From Ochotona curzoniae (lineage: Eukaryota; Chordata; Mammalia; Lagomorpha; Ochotonidae): DNA of 64,000 nt. Below, piece by piece: positions 24,600-35,864 of this stretch (position 1 is its first letter; each line of letters starts with the position of its first letter). The notes under the pieces are model-generated. The model searched no databases. It had not been told where the DNA came from and saw nothing but the letters and a program-made list of their open reading frames with translations. Made by a program: the position numbers and the translations under genes. Location of the stretch: contig NW_024466459.1 of NCBI RefSeq assembly GCF_017591425.1, positions 7,316,001 to 7,380,000 of the forward strand, read 5' to 3'.

Positions 24600-24850
24600 C
24601 TTCTCTGAGAGACAGAGACCTTCCATCTGCTGGTTCACATCTCAGTTTGTCCACAACAGCCATGGCTGGACGAAGCTAAAGGTAAGAGCTGGGGATTCAG
24701 GCTGGGTCTCCTGCAGGGGTCCCAGTACTTGAGCCATCAGCACTGTTCCCCCTACAGATCATATTGTGGAAAACCAGAGGCGGGGCAGGGCATCAAGATT
24801 CAGGCACACTGCTAGGGGAAGTAGCATCATACCTGCTGGGCCAAGCACCT
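24600..24850 (-). mobile_element. CSINE, diverged
   Basis: Minus strand: 'agagacagagaccttccatc', 'tgctggttcacatctcag', 'ggctgggtctcctgcagggg'. The head region towards 24850 is poorly preserved. Confidence 0.7.
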
Positions 24851-25694
24851 GGCATGGTATACGTTAACGCCAGTTTGCTTCACTCTCGCCCTTGGAATGA
24901 AGCAGCCCAGGCCACGGGCACCTGCCTGGAGAAAATGGAGAAGGCAGGGTCTGGCTACTTTCCAGTTGCTACACAACAAGTCTCAACAAGAAACCGAGAG
25001 GAAAAAAAACAGAAGAAAAGTAACTTTAAAGTGTTCCCTAACCAATCAGATATCGTAAAAAAAGAAAAAAAAAGGTCAATTGCTAAAATGACATGGCAAG
25101 ACATTAAATCTACATGAATTTCTATAAAACTATTCTTTCATCTTTCAGAGAACTTGCTGAGAAGAAGTCAAGATTTCTAATAACATCTCAGAGGGTTCCG
25201 TAAGTGCTCTATTTCAGAGACCTAGTTGGAACGAATCACTCAGAATCTCTCCTCTGTGCCACATCCAACTCTTGATTAAATTTAAGTTTGCTAAAATTTA
25301 CCCGGAAACAAAAGAAACATCTTGAGGGAAGGCTTGGCAAGGGAGGAGACGCAGAGGAAGACCCAAGCAATTGTCATGGGAGCACTGAAGCTGTTTAAAT
25401 TAAGCCCACTTTGCTTCCCAGTCCCAGGTTCTTCCAAGAATTCCAGAGCCAAGGAAATCTAAGGCACTGAGAGCCAAATGCGCATGGCTGGTCTTACGGA
25501 GAGCAGGGGATGCCGTCTTCTGAGGTGAGATTTCACCCACATAGCCTGGCTACCCTCCCTGAGCTGCCTGAGAGCGTCAGAACATCACAATCCTCCAAAG
25601 ACCCATCCACGTAAGAATCCATCTGTTGGGCTCAATGTTCCGCTGCAGAAAGCGCTCCCAGGTGAAATGTCGGCACCTCGGGGGTGCTGACAAA
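24851..25694. other. Single-copy DNA, no gene seen
   Basis: Includes two A-rich runs near 25001-25075. No exon or repeat identified. Confidence 0.45.
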
Positions 25695-25945
25695 TGAAGC
25701 TGGGGCTGTGCACGTGGCCCAGCAGTCAAGACGCTCAGGGTCCGTGCTCAAGGACCCAGGATGGAGTTCTGGCTCCAACACCTGCTCAGGTCAACTCTGG
25801 GAGGACGTGGAAATGCCTTGGGAGCCCTGGTCACATCACGGCTCCAGATGTCGCAGCTAATCAGCAGATGGCACAGCCCTCTCACTCTCTCTCCTTGTTT
25901 CCTCTGCTCCCTCTCCTGCTGCCTTCCTCTCAAGTTTAAGGAAGA
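25695..25945 (+). mobile_element. CSINE, old copy
   Basis: Matches the family through 'gtcaagacgctcagggtcc', 'ccttgggagccctggtcaca' and 'aatcagcagatggcacagcc', with a CT-rich end at 25880-25935. Another plus-strand copy follows with almost no gap. Confidence 0.7.
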
Positions 25946-26284
25946 AAGGGTGGATCCAGCACGTTAGCCTAGTGGCTTAAGTTCTCACTTTGCATGTGCC
26001 AGGATCCCAAATGGGTGCCAGTTCATATTCCCAGCTGCTCTATTTCCCATCCAGCTCCCTGTTTGTGGGAAAGCAGCAGAGGATGGCCCAAAACCTTGGG
26101 ACCCTGCACCCACATGTGAGACCTGGAAGAAGTTCCTGGCTCCGGATCGGCTCAGCTCTGGCCTTGCAGCCACTTGGGGAGTGAACCAGCAGATGGAAAA
26201 ATCTCTATCTCCTTTCCCTCTGTAGATCTGCCTTTGCAATAAAAAGTAATAAATCTCTTTAAAAATCACAAGAAAAAGAAAGGG
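25943..26284 (+). mobile_element. CSINE with short TSD
   Basis: Element at 25951-26276: 'gttagcctagtggcttaag', 'caggatcccaaatgggtgcc', 'gcagaggatggcccaaaacc', 'cacttggggagtgaaccagc', tail 'tgcctttgcaataaaaagta'. agaaaggg at 25943-25950 recurs at 26277-26284. It inserted directly after the older copy, giving a head-to-tail tandem. Confidence 0.95.
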
Positions 26285-27454
26285 CAGTCAGTCATTACTC
26301 CGAGGAATGATGCTCAATAGGAACACAGGGAAAGGAGTAACCACAGGCACAAAACCGGCTCCTCTCGGAGACGAGACAGCCTGCAGGTGAACAGGGCAGG
26401 CAGGCGCAGCTGAACCCCAGCAAGACTTGGAAGGCCCAGGGCCTAGGTGCTGTTCTGGGCCTGGGCACCTGGAAACCTGCAGTTAGGAAGGGAAACCGTT
26501 TCCCCCAGCACTGTCATTGCAGGAGAAAGCCACCCAGCAAATCCACATGGAATCAAACAGACCCAAGATTTTTGGTGTTGAAAACAAACCATCGGCGTTG
26601 TTCAGGGGCCAGCGGTTGCAAAGCCATAGTCCCCCCATGCACTTGACACCAGCTCTGCATCGGTTCCATTGTTCAAGTTCTGGCTTACAAATCCTCAGAC
26701 CTAGCCAGGCGAAGTTAGTATAGGCAAATAAACACTCCAAGAGCAAAAGAATCAGATTTAAGGGAAAAGTTTAGTTCAAACCAGAGCTTCATTTTAGAGC
26801 TTCATACGGTCTCTGCCTCTCTCGGCCAAGCGCCCACCTCCCTTGCCCTCAACATGCTGGAAGGAGGGTTTACAGAAGATGCCCAATGTGCCACTTCACC
26901 ACTAAGTAATCTCTTAACATAAATCGCATCTGTTCCTATTCCACTCTCAGAAGCACGACAGTTGCAGGCAACTCTCCGTCCACTAGGCTTAGAGATCAAT
27001 GAAATTCACCAATAATAGTAATAATGATAGGAAAGTTCTGTCGGAAACTTTGAACTTCCTACCCACTAACACTAAACCCAGAGCAAGGCAGTTAATAATT
27101 AGTTTAAAAAAAAAAAAAATTTTACTTTTTCCTATCCTCCCTCTGGTCTGAAGAGGGTGCTAATGAGCAAAACAAGTTTAAGTTGACAGCTGAATGGGGG
27201 AAACCCAGGCACAAAGCCTCCTTTAACTTGAAGGGGATACTAGGAAACAAAATGTCCAACTCGACAGCTGAATGGGGTAAACTGAGGTAACAGAGTCCAA
27301 GACCCAGAACAACACTGGAGTAATGGAGAGTGTTTAAAGTTATGGTCCTTGGCCTTGCGAGCATACACATATGCAAAGTTCACTTAAAATATAAACAGAC
27401 TCTCACACACTTTGGTGCTGATACATAAACCAACATAAAGTCCAACACAGACTA
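26285..27454. other. Single-copy DNA, no gene seen
   Basis: Holds an A run (27106-27119) and a 78-base tandem duplication (listed separately). No exon recognised. Confidence 0.45.
27150..27310 (+). repeat. Imperfect two-copy tandem duplication, period about 78
   Basis: 'gacagctgaatgggg' occurs at 27185 and 27263, and the flanking text is collinear: 'gaagagggtgctaatgagca' against 'tgaaggggatactaggaaac', and 'aaacccaggcaca' against 'aaactgaggtaac'. Confidence 0.65.
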
Positions 27455-27762
27455 GAACTGTGGTGTGCTAGAGACATACCCCATGACGAGGCACTGCTTA
27501 AAGTCCCAGCCCGTCTACTTCCAATCCAGTTCCCCAAGAAAGCAGCAGAAGATGGCCTGAGTGTCTGGGTCCTGGCCACCCACATGGGAGACCAATTTGG
27601 AGCTCTACGCTTGGCCCAGTCCTGGTCACTGCAGCCTTTTGGGGAACAAATAATCAAATGGAAAACTCATTCTTTCTCTTGCTCACTTGCTCTTGCTCTT
27701 TCTCTCTGCCTATGCCTCTTTTCAACTCCATAATTCTGACTTTCAAACAAACAAGTTTAAAA
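27455..27762 (+). mobile_element. CSINE
   Basis: Plus-strand copy: 'ccaatccagttccccaagaa', 'agcagcagaagatggcctga', 'cccacatgggagaccaattt', 'ctgcagccttttggggaaca', a long CT-rich segment and 'ctgactttcaaacaaacaag'. The head is degraded. Confidence 0.9.
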
Positions 27763-28014
27763 AGGAACCCCTCGCTCGACTTCCATAACTTACTCAACAC
27801 ATTTGTCCACAGAAATGTACACAGAAAAATGCTCTCTGCTTTATCAGAAAAGACTGGGATTACCCTGACGGGCTACCAAGAGGAGACCCGTTCAGTAACA
27901 TCATAGGCAATACCAAGATTGGGAGGGATCTATGAATACCAGAGGGACAAACAACAAAACCTACTATTAATGCAAGAATACAAGGCACAGGGATGCTAGA
28001 TTTTGGACATGCAT

Positions 28015-28385
28015 CCCCTTATACTCATGGATTTGGTCCCCAGAGTCTCACTTCACCGTACTAAGAGAGGGCAGACTTGATGGTATTTGCAGGCAGGGTG
28101 GTCTTGGGGAGTGGGGGACAACTGGGTGGGTCTGGCCATTAGGTGGAAACTCTCTAAGTCCTGGTGGCTCCAACAGAAACCATGGACCAGAGACCAGAGT
28201 CATACACACACACGCTCCTTGTCTCCCACTGGGCAATCTGCCATTTGGGACTCTGCCACCAAGACACTCTGACCAAACTCTCACCAGGGGAGCCCACTTG
28301 ATCTTGCACTGTTAGCCTTTGGAAAGTGGGCTACCTCAGGCATTCTATTACAGGAACAAAGAGCTAATACCAAAGTGACAGCTCC
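28015..28385 (+). mobile_element. MaLR-type LTR remnant
   Basis: The right half is diagnostic: 'cttgatcttgcactgttagc', then 'cattctattacaggaaca' and 'aagagctaatacc', matching the end of MST/MLT LTRs. The left half ('ggatttggtccccagagtct') is much altered. Confidence 0.5.
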
Positions 28386-28536
28386 AGTGTGATGGCACAA
28401 ACATAGCAGTTCTGAGAGGACACACACGGAACTAGCAATAGTGTGTCTGTGATGGGGGACTGGACCAGAAGGAATTTAAAATTGGAAGAAAAAAAAGTTA
28501 CATCTTTAATGTACTCATTTGAACGGTAGAGAAACA

Positions 28537-28836
28537 ACAGAGAGACCTGCTGGCTCACTCCCTAAATGCCTGCAACAGTGAGGTCAAAGCTCAGACTTTG
28601 ACCCAGGGGTCCCATAGGGGTGTCAGGGACCCAGCTGCTTGAATGTGCACCTCCTGGGATGCACCTGCTTGCGTGTGCACCTCCCAGGGTGCACCTGCTT
28701 GAGTGTGCATCTCCCAGGGTGCACAAGAGCAGGAAGTTTAAAGAGCAAGCCAAATGAGGACTTGAACCCAGGTACTCCAGGATAGGATGCAGGCATTCCA
28801 AGTGGCAACTGTAACTGTATTGCCCAATGCCCGCCC
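28537..28836 (-). mobile_element. CSINE carrying an internal minisatellite
   Basis: The left end (3' side) has 'gagacctgctggctcactcc' and 'ctaaatgcctgcaacagtg'. The right end has 'gaggacttgaacccaggtac' and a decayed head. Between them lies a three-copy 30-base array (28635-28724) not found in the other copies. Confidence 0.8.
28635..28724 (+). repeat. 30-base tandem repeat, three units
   Basis: Units at 28635-28664, 28665-28694 and 28695-28724, each opening 'ctgcttgNgtgtgca' and closing 'gggNtgcac', with only a few substitutions between units. It lies inside a minus-strand SINE. Confidence 0.95.
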
Positions 28837-31027
28837 CTACTTTTCATTTTAAAAATCCATGCTTGTCATATTTCAACTTAGAGTTAGTTGGAAATGGATG
28901 CATGGAGAGACAGATGGGGAGACAGAATGATAATTTTAAAAGAACTTCTGGTTTAGCAAATTTCCAGGCTATCCCCCCGCTTTCAGAACAGCTGATCCCG
29001 TAAAACATTTGGCGCCAAGACATACGCAGGAAAACTATCTCATAAATGCTTTTCCCGGCTCAGGCTGCTGCCATTGCTCTGAGCAGCTCAGCTTCTCTCC
29101 CACACTGTCCTCTTGTGGGCTTCTCCCTTGTGGAACCATTTCTAGGACAGGATAACAGCAGCGCCAATGCTATTTTCCAAAGGCTGATGCTATTTACTAA
29201 ATACCCATTAAACCCGTCTCCAGGCTCCGTTTACAGCACACTTAAGGGCAGATCCAGATGGTACAAATAATGCATATTCAGGCTCGATCTGCTGATGAAG
29301 CCAGTCATCAAATAGCTGTTATCAGTTCCAGAGTCCTCAGCCACCCTGACACCCACGGGTGCATCCAGGTGAGAAGAGATGGCTGGGCTCTCCTGGGTCT
29401 GGGCAAACCATCCCCGCGCTCCCCCAGAGCTGCGCCTGCCTTCGTAGCTGAGCAGTTAGCAACGGCTCTGAGGGTTGCCTGGTAACCTGGTAACGAGGGC
29501 TGCCCGGTGTTCCTGAGCAGGGCACAGGTGTGCAGCTCCCACCCACGCAGTCCCTGCTTGCCACTTAACCCTGGCTTGACCAAGGCAAGTCAGCAGAGCC
29601 GATACTCCCTGGCCTGCCTGTTTACCAAGGCTGCCGCTGGAAAAGGCTCCCCGGAGGAGCCTGCCACTTTGGGCCCTTTTTTGGACAGACAGGTGTCTGT
29701 AACCTTACAGATGCACGAACGGGACAGAATCAAGTCTGGCCAACTTTGTTATGCAAGAGAAAGCTCTGTGAAGTCTTCCAACCAGTGAGAACTGCCAGAA
29801 AGGGCCTGTGTCCCTATGTGCCTGCGACTCACCATCTACAACACCCCACCCTTGTCTCCAAAAGCACTCCCTGACCACACTCCAGTCAACGGGAGCGCCA
29901 AGCCAACAGCAAAGGCAGTTTGAGGAGAGGCGATGTGCGTGATGGGAGGCAGAGTGCAGACTGGTCCTTCTTAACCCTCTATGGCTTGAGCACACGGTAG
30001 ATGACTTTTTATTTCCTGATTATATCCCACGTGGAAAGTCGTGGAAGGCAGTGAGGATTAACCCAAGTGGAGAAGATACTGTGAGCTCTACAATGAATAA
30101 TTCATGTAGCACAAAACCCGAACACAGATAATTGAGAACGGGATACGGTGCCGCTGTTGCTTTTTTCCATTTGTTCTCCCTGAGCCTAGAGATGGCAAAA
30201 ATATCCAATTAAAATGCCAGCATGGACACGGGCAAAGACCATGACCAGTCGCCAAGTGTCTCTTCCTCCCCTCTCTGGCAAGCGAGCCCCACAAGGCAGG
30301 GAAGTGTCTGCGGTTCGACCTCAGGTTGAAGGATTTTCCTTCCTTAGGTCATGGCTGGCAGCTGGGAGCTTGCAGGTGCAAACACAAGATTTCTTAAACG
30401 AATTCAAAGTAAAAGAGAGGCGCACAGCCCTCACCACGGAAACTGGCCTTTCAGTGAGTCAGATGCCCTTAATGGAGAATGGTAATGGAACAGGGAGGCA
30501 GGTGTCTGGAAAGGGTGGGTTCCATCCCATCCTCTACAGCTTCCCCAAAGGCAACAACCTAGATACGTGTTTCCCATCAAGACAAGGGAATGACACCATG
30601 GCTCCCCTGGGCTGTCTGCTGCTCTTGGGTTTTCCAGATTAGACAGGGTGACTCCGAGAGACCTCTACCATGCCCAGGTAAGTTAGAGAGAGGAAAGTCA
30701 AGTGGACTTAAACATCAGACAAGACCCACACTTGCCAGCTCAGATCAGTCCCTTCCCCATTACTGAATTCCTCGTCCCAGGTCCGAGTTAGAAAGACTGT
30801 CAGCAGAGGCCAAACCGCCTCTTGTGCCCTGGACAGGTGATTTGGGGAACAAAGAAGGAAGGTGCAGGGTCAGGTGGCAGGGTAGCTCTATGCAACAGAG
30901 GAGTGAGTCACAGGGAGGGACAGGATAGTGTGCTGGGCATTTCACCCCCTCCAGCTCTGAGTCTAAACTTCGGGACGGCTCTGTGTGCACATGCCAGGGA
31001 GCTTGCCTGAATGAAGCCCAGCTGTAC
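28837..31027. other. Single-copy stretch with candidate regulatory blocks
   Basis: About 2.2 kb with no recent SINE. Repeat-free, partly AT-rich blocks at 29140-29370 ('aaataatgcatattcaggct', 'atcaaatagctgttatc') and 30010-30215 ('ctacaatgaataattcatg', 'aaaatatccaattaaaatgc') look like conserved non-coding elements. A strong donor-like cag/gtgaga occurs at 29369, but all three frames of the sequence before it are interrupted, so I do not call an exon there. Confidence 0.4.
29474..29494. promoter_or_regulatory. RFX X-box-like site with an extra half site
   Basis: gttgcctggtaac at 29474-29486 fits the X-box (GTTGCC, spacer, GGTAAC). A second ggtaac half site follows directly at 29489-29494. 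RFX factors bind such sites; occupancy here is inference. Confidence 0.45.
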
Positions 31028-31154
31028 CTATCCGGATGGAGAGTTCACTGTCAGACAGGGGCAGTGTGGGGCCCTCAGGATCAGACTTCTTCTTCATCAA
31101 CATGGGGTCGGAGTTCAGAGCCAGGGCCATCTGGGGGTCTTCCGCTGCTGCACC
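31028..31154 (-). CDS. Candidate internal coding exon, gene unknown
   Basis: On the minus strand a pyrimidine-rich acceptor (cttcttgtttcag) precedes 127 bases that stay open in one frame and end at a donor, atag/gtacag. The frame starts in phase 0 and leaves one base at the 3' end. It encodes 42 residues beginning GAAAEDPQMALALNS, then a basic KKK segment, then acidic and serine-rich DSELSIRI. Third positions favour C and G, as in mammalian exons, and an in-frame stop lies about 20 bases upstream of the acceptor. The low-complexity, polar composition suggests a disordered linker of a larger cytoplasmic or nuclear protein. I do not recognise the protein and found no second exon. If real, the host gene runs right to left. 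Confidence 0.55.
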
Positions 31155-31902
31155 CTGAAACAAGAAGCATGCATGTCACCAGAGCGTCCCGCCATTTCAC
31201 CTCCACTACCTTCATCCGCCAGACCCTGCAGCCACCCAGACAGCTTGCCCAGGACTGCCAACAGCACCGGGGCCGCACTGAGCCACAGGCTGACCTGGCT
31301 GCCATTAGGAAGATGATAAAGCTTCCTGGTGAACGACTTTCAGGGTTAAAAATGACAGAATCTGAGGAGTTAATGCTGCTCCCAGAAAGATGGGGGCCCC
31401 ACACCAAAATGCCCCTGGACACCTCAGCACTGGCAGGCAGGTGCCTAGAGTGCCAGAGTTCCTGCTCTGTCAAAAGCAGCCCATTGGGGAGTGCTCCCCC
31501 TAGAGGTTAGGATTTCAATATCTGCATTTGGTCCACAGCACCAGGTACAAATAGTCCCAGAGTTACAGAAGCTTCCATTTCAAACAGGTGTGTCTAATAT
31601 GACAAAAAGGCTTATAATGTCTAAGAAAATATTAAAATGGTTTTCTTGGCTAAGCCTCTATCATGAATAAACCACACAAAAAGTTATGTCAGGTTATGTG
31701 TTACATACAAAGTATTATTCATATAGTATTATACATATATTCACACACACTCACACACATCATTGCACATGCCCTTACCCATACACAAAACACACATTCT
31801 CACATATTCCATTTCTTCACATACAGAAATCACACCTTTACCTGTAAACACATCACATACACTCTTACGCATCCACACACGACCTACACACAAAACACTC
31901 GT
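31155..31902. other. Presumed intron, with CA-rich end
   Basis: Follows the candidate exon on its 5' side. The last 170 bases (31735-31902) are an imperfect CA-rich simple repeat with many 'cacaca' and 'catacac' runs. Confidence 0.45.
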
Positions 31903-32310
31903 TTTTAAAGTGTTGGAAAGGCAGATTTAAAGAGAAGGAGAGATAGACAGAAAGATTGTCCATCCGCTGGTTCACTCCCTAAAGGGTCACAATGGCTGCA
32001 GTTGAGCCAATCTGAAGCCAGAAGCCAGGAGCCTCTTCCAGGTCTCCCATGCAGGTGCACGGTCCCAAGGCTTTGGACCAAACATCACTGTTTTCCCAAT
32101 ACACAGGCAGGGAGCTGGATGGGAAGTGGTGCAGCTGGGACATGAACCAGCACCCATGTGGGATCTCGGTACTTGCAGGATTAGTCAACGTTATTGCACT
32201 GGACCTACAGAACACTTAAATACACACCCTCACATGCACACACAACATGCATTACACACACACATGTTGTACACTTACACCCTTATACAGGTACACTTGA
32301 CACACATCCT
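31735..32310 (+). repeat. Imperfect CA-rich simple repeat split by a SINE
   Basis: Irregular CA/CAT-rich repeat at 31735-31902 resumes at about 32218-32310 after the minus-strand SINE 31903-32203. 'cctacacacaaaacac' on the left and 'cctacagaacacttaaa' on the right may be remnants of the target duplication. Confidence 0.75.
31903..32203 (-). mobile_element. CSINE inserted in a CA-rich repeat
   Basis: Nearly full-length minus-strand copy: 'ggaaaggcagatttaaagag', 'gtccatccgctggttcactc', 'caggagcctcttccaggtct', 'ggcagggagctggatgggaa', 'catgaaccagcacccatgtg'. Confidence 0.95.
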
Positions 32311-33973
32311 TGTCAGGAGGATCAGGGACCTGACAGGGAACAGGATGACTCTGATGCTTCCTCCCATTATTGCTTTCCAACTTCAGGTCACCAATGAACA
32401 CCTAAGCCCTGGCCCTCGTGTCTGCCACTTGTCCAACACGCCCATGTCGTCCTGACCTTCTGTTTGCCAAGTCTCCATGATGCACCTTAATAAGGTGCCA
32501 ACACCTCACATAACCTTATTTAAAAATGGAGGAGCCTCCCCGTCTGGTTTTTAAGTGGCCCTTGTTACAATTTGCCAGGCTGCTCTGCAAAATGCTGGGA
32601 AACCACCTCTTCTGCCACACCAGGAGGGGCAGTTGCCATGCTCCATCAAGATCAAGGTTACCCCTGCAGATGGTCAAACGATTCCTGAAAGCAGAGGCGG
32701 CCTCAAGGAGGCCAGGCCCAGCCCTTGCTCCCCAAGTGGCAGCTGGAGCCTGCGCCGTGGGCCACAGAGTGACAGTTCTTTGTTTGCCTGTTATGCTTTA
32801 ATTATTTCTAATCCGATATCACCTGCTGACATCTAAGAGCTCATAGTGGCCATCAGAGAGCGGCTTCCTGTGCAGAGGGGGCAGCTGCTTGCCTCTCTTC
32901 CACCTTTCTTCTTCTGAAAACACGACAGAAGAGTACGGCGGGTGGGGGAGAAGGAATGGGAAAGAGAATTAGGTTTACAGCAGGAGGGAAAGAACTGGAA
33001 AGAGAACCAGGCATTACAGCAGGAGTGCCACATCAGCGCACACCGACCGTGGCTTAGAGGGGGCCTGCTGGGGAAGGCACTGCTTGCATGTGGTTTCTGC
33101 TGCAGCCCCCCCCTCCGCCCCACCACCACCAGAATCCCAAGCAGGAAACAGAACAGTGAGCATTTTGGGGTGTCACAGCTAGGGGAAGTACTGCTGGTAC
33201 CTTTGGTGGGAAAAGATCAAGGATGCTGCTAGCACCCTACAGAGACTTGCCCCGACACTGCAGCGTGAGGATGCAGAGTCCTGCTTCGGGGGGAATTTGG
33301 GTCTCCTGTCGGCGCCCTGCACTGTTGCCAGCCACACTGGGAAATCACAGACAAGCTCTCTCACACACTCGCCTGCCCTTCTGTAAAGAGAAGAGCCAGC
33401 CAGCTTTTCTGGAAAGGCTGCCTCCCCTCCCTAAATACAGTGAGTTTTTGATTGGCTCTTTGTTGTGTTCTGGAGCGCTTCTTGGCAGGCCAAGCCCTCT
33501 ACCCTCAAGAAGGCCGCCTTCCCCCTCCACACAGATGACCATGAACCAATCCAAACTCCACCAGCAGCAGCCCAGGAGGGCCAGCCAAGGACAAAGTCAC
33601 AAAGAATTACCAGCCAGAGCTTGAGGCACTCTCCACCATGGCAGCGTGTGCTGGGTTCCAGCCCTGTGCCCAGCACTGTTCTTGGCATACTGTGTAAGGC
33701 CCAGTAGCATCACGTGGAAGCTACAGAGACTTAAGTGTAGCTCTTAAGGACACCTCCCTCCAGACTTCCCTCCCCCGACTCTCCGACCCCACGCCCTGGG
33801 ACCCCCCAACACTCCCCACCCTGCAGCAGAGATCTTCCTCGCAGTTTCAAACAACAGCCCAAACACGGGGGGAGAAGCCAACCCAGGAAACCCCAGCTGG
33901 GCCAGAGGGAGCTGTCAATCTGCCAAGGTGGCACCACCCCTAGCTCATTGCCCCCCGCCCCTCGCTCACTGCT

Positions 33974-34009
<36 letters not shown>

Positions 34010-34767
34010 GATGGAGGGGGCTCATGTTTCTTCAGCAGAGCTTTCAATAAACAGTGTTAGCCTATGCGGGAGGACCAAGACTCCAGGGAAAAATTCCTGC
34101 CTGTACCCCACCCCCAGGGCAGGACAGCCGGCATTTCTAGGGCTTTCCCTTCAAAATCTGTGTTCTGCTTTCCTATTCACACTGCATCACCTGACTCCTA
34201 TAGCCCCTAGCGGAATCCCTTCTAGGCAAATACTTGAGGATGGTCAGCCAGTTTTCCCTCATGCCCCTCCTTCCCCCCCAGGTCCCTCCAGGGATGCACC
34301 CATGCCCCCACCCAGGGCTTGGGACAGTTCCTGTTTGCTGGGTCACCCTGCAGTTTGCAAATGTCAAGTGCCAAAGGTCCAGACTCCTTAGCTGCAAGAA
34401 CCTCCCCTTCCTCCTCCTGAAGGCTTTCTCTCCAGCACTTTCCCCTCCATTCCCACTCTCCTCTGAAGCCCTTCTCTCAGCACGAGTCCTGAATGGGTAC
34501 CTGGAGGCAGGAGGCCACAGTAGAGGCCCTGAAACCCCTTGGGATTAGAACTGGCCCCTTAACATCGTGCAGTCTGGGACCAGTCCTTGACACAGGATAA
34601 ACTGAGCAACCTCCACACGCTCTTAGAAAGACCATGCAAAGAGGAGGAAAGACAAGTACTTTCCTGAAGGCAAAAGAAGTGGAGGGGATGGGAAAGGACA
34701 AAATAAAAGAAAGCCAGTGAGGCAGGCAGGAGAGCAGGAACTTACCCTATAAGATGTCTTATGTGTA
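32311..34767. other. Single-copy DNA with a (CA)n repeat, no gene seen
   Basis: Ordinary sequence. At 32956-33027 a roughly 40-base segment ending 'ttacagcaggag' is imperfectly duplicated in tandem. A (CA)15 tract lies at 33975-34005. No convincing exon was found despite several open frames at 33220-33710 and 33950-34550. Confidence 0.4.
33975..34005 (+). repeat. (CA)15 microsatellite
   Basis: Uninterrupted CA dinucleotides, 31 bases, between 'cactgctc' and 'tgcagatgg'. Confidence 0.98.
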
Positions 34768-35045
34768 AACAAGTGGCCTAGCAGTTAAGACACTCTTATC
34801 CCGGCCTGGAGTGATTGCCTGGCTTAGACCCCAGGTCCCGGATCCTGACTTCAGCATACTGCTAACGCACAGCCTGGGAAGCACGGAGAGCAGCGCTAGT
34901 GACTGGGTGCCTGCCACCCTCCTGGGAGGCCCAGATTGAGTTTCCAACTCTCAGCTTCAGCCCAGTTCGGCGGTTGTGGGCATTTGGGTAGTTAACCAGT
35001 GAGTGAGAGCTCAGTCTGCCTCTCAAATAGACGCTTTCAAAAAGG
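34768..35045 (+). mobile_element. CSINE, old subfamily
   Basis: Plus-strand: 'gtggcctagcagttaagaca', 'gcatactgctaacgcacag', 'gtgactgggtgcctgccacc', 'cagcttcagcccagttcgg', 'gggcatttgggtagttaacc', tail 'gcctctcaaatagacgc'. The 'tgactgggtgcctgccaccc' form differs from the younger 'ttgggaccctgcaccc' form, indicating an older subfamily. Confidence 0.88.
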
Positions 35046-35864
35046 TTTCAGGAAGCAGTAAGGATGTCTCCCTCAGGAAATCAGGTCCAGATGCTGTCCA
35101 TCAGGGCTTGTTCTGCTGTGCCAAGTACAAGGATGACAACTGTGCTGTCCTCTTCCTCAACCCCACCCTGTAACTCATCCCCACCCCGTGACTCTAGAGC
35201 CCTAAAGCAACAAGTCACAAAAGGACTGGGTGAGAGTGCCACTGAGGGAAGCAGCTGTTGCCAGAGGATATCTCTGAAGGCAAACTAGAGACCCCCAGGC
35301 ACAGCACAGCTGGATCCTTTGCTGGGGGGATAGGGGGATAAGGACCTGCAGCCTCGCAACCCCAGATCTCGTAGCCAACAACTGGACCCAACAGCAGCCT
35401 TCAGGCAGTGTCCTCACCACCAATCCCTGGGAAAGCAAAGCAAGCCCCCTCTGATGCGCACAGGGGGAGAGCAAGTAAGTGCGACCCCTGCCAATCCCAC
35501 ACCTGCCCTCTGCCACGGCAGCTCAGGATGGAGGTTCTGGTTACCCACTGCCGAGGCTTTATCCAGTCCAGCATGAGCTAAATTTCTCCAGCCCCCAGAG
35601 AGTGCAGTCTCTGAGTTTTATCACCAGGCCAAGTGACTGCCAAGGACCAGTCAGGAGGTTCACTGGTGCCCCTCCAGCACAGCTCAGGTCAGATGCAGAG
35701 TGACACCCACAGTGGATGAGGGGCTTCTGTGAACCTGGGAGGTGTTGGTGGTGTGGAAGGGTCTGGCAGACAGCCTGCCAGAAGCATTATATGAGCCCTA
35801 CCTCTCCCCACCCCCGCTTCCTGGCCTCAGCTTCCGCCTCCTGCCATCCCCGCTTAATCCAGAC
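35046..35864. other. Single-copy DNA, no gene seen
   Basis: Mixed composition with overlapping open frames on both strands (35200-35710). No splice-supported exon or repeat. Confidence 0.45.

Noticed and set aside
29237..29369. Possible plus-strand exon between tttacag and cag/gtgaga
   Set aside because: All three reading frames contain stops, so it can only be a non-coding exon, for which there is no other evidence.
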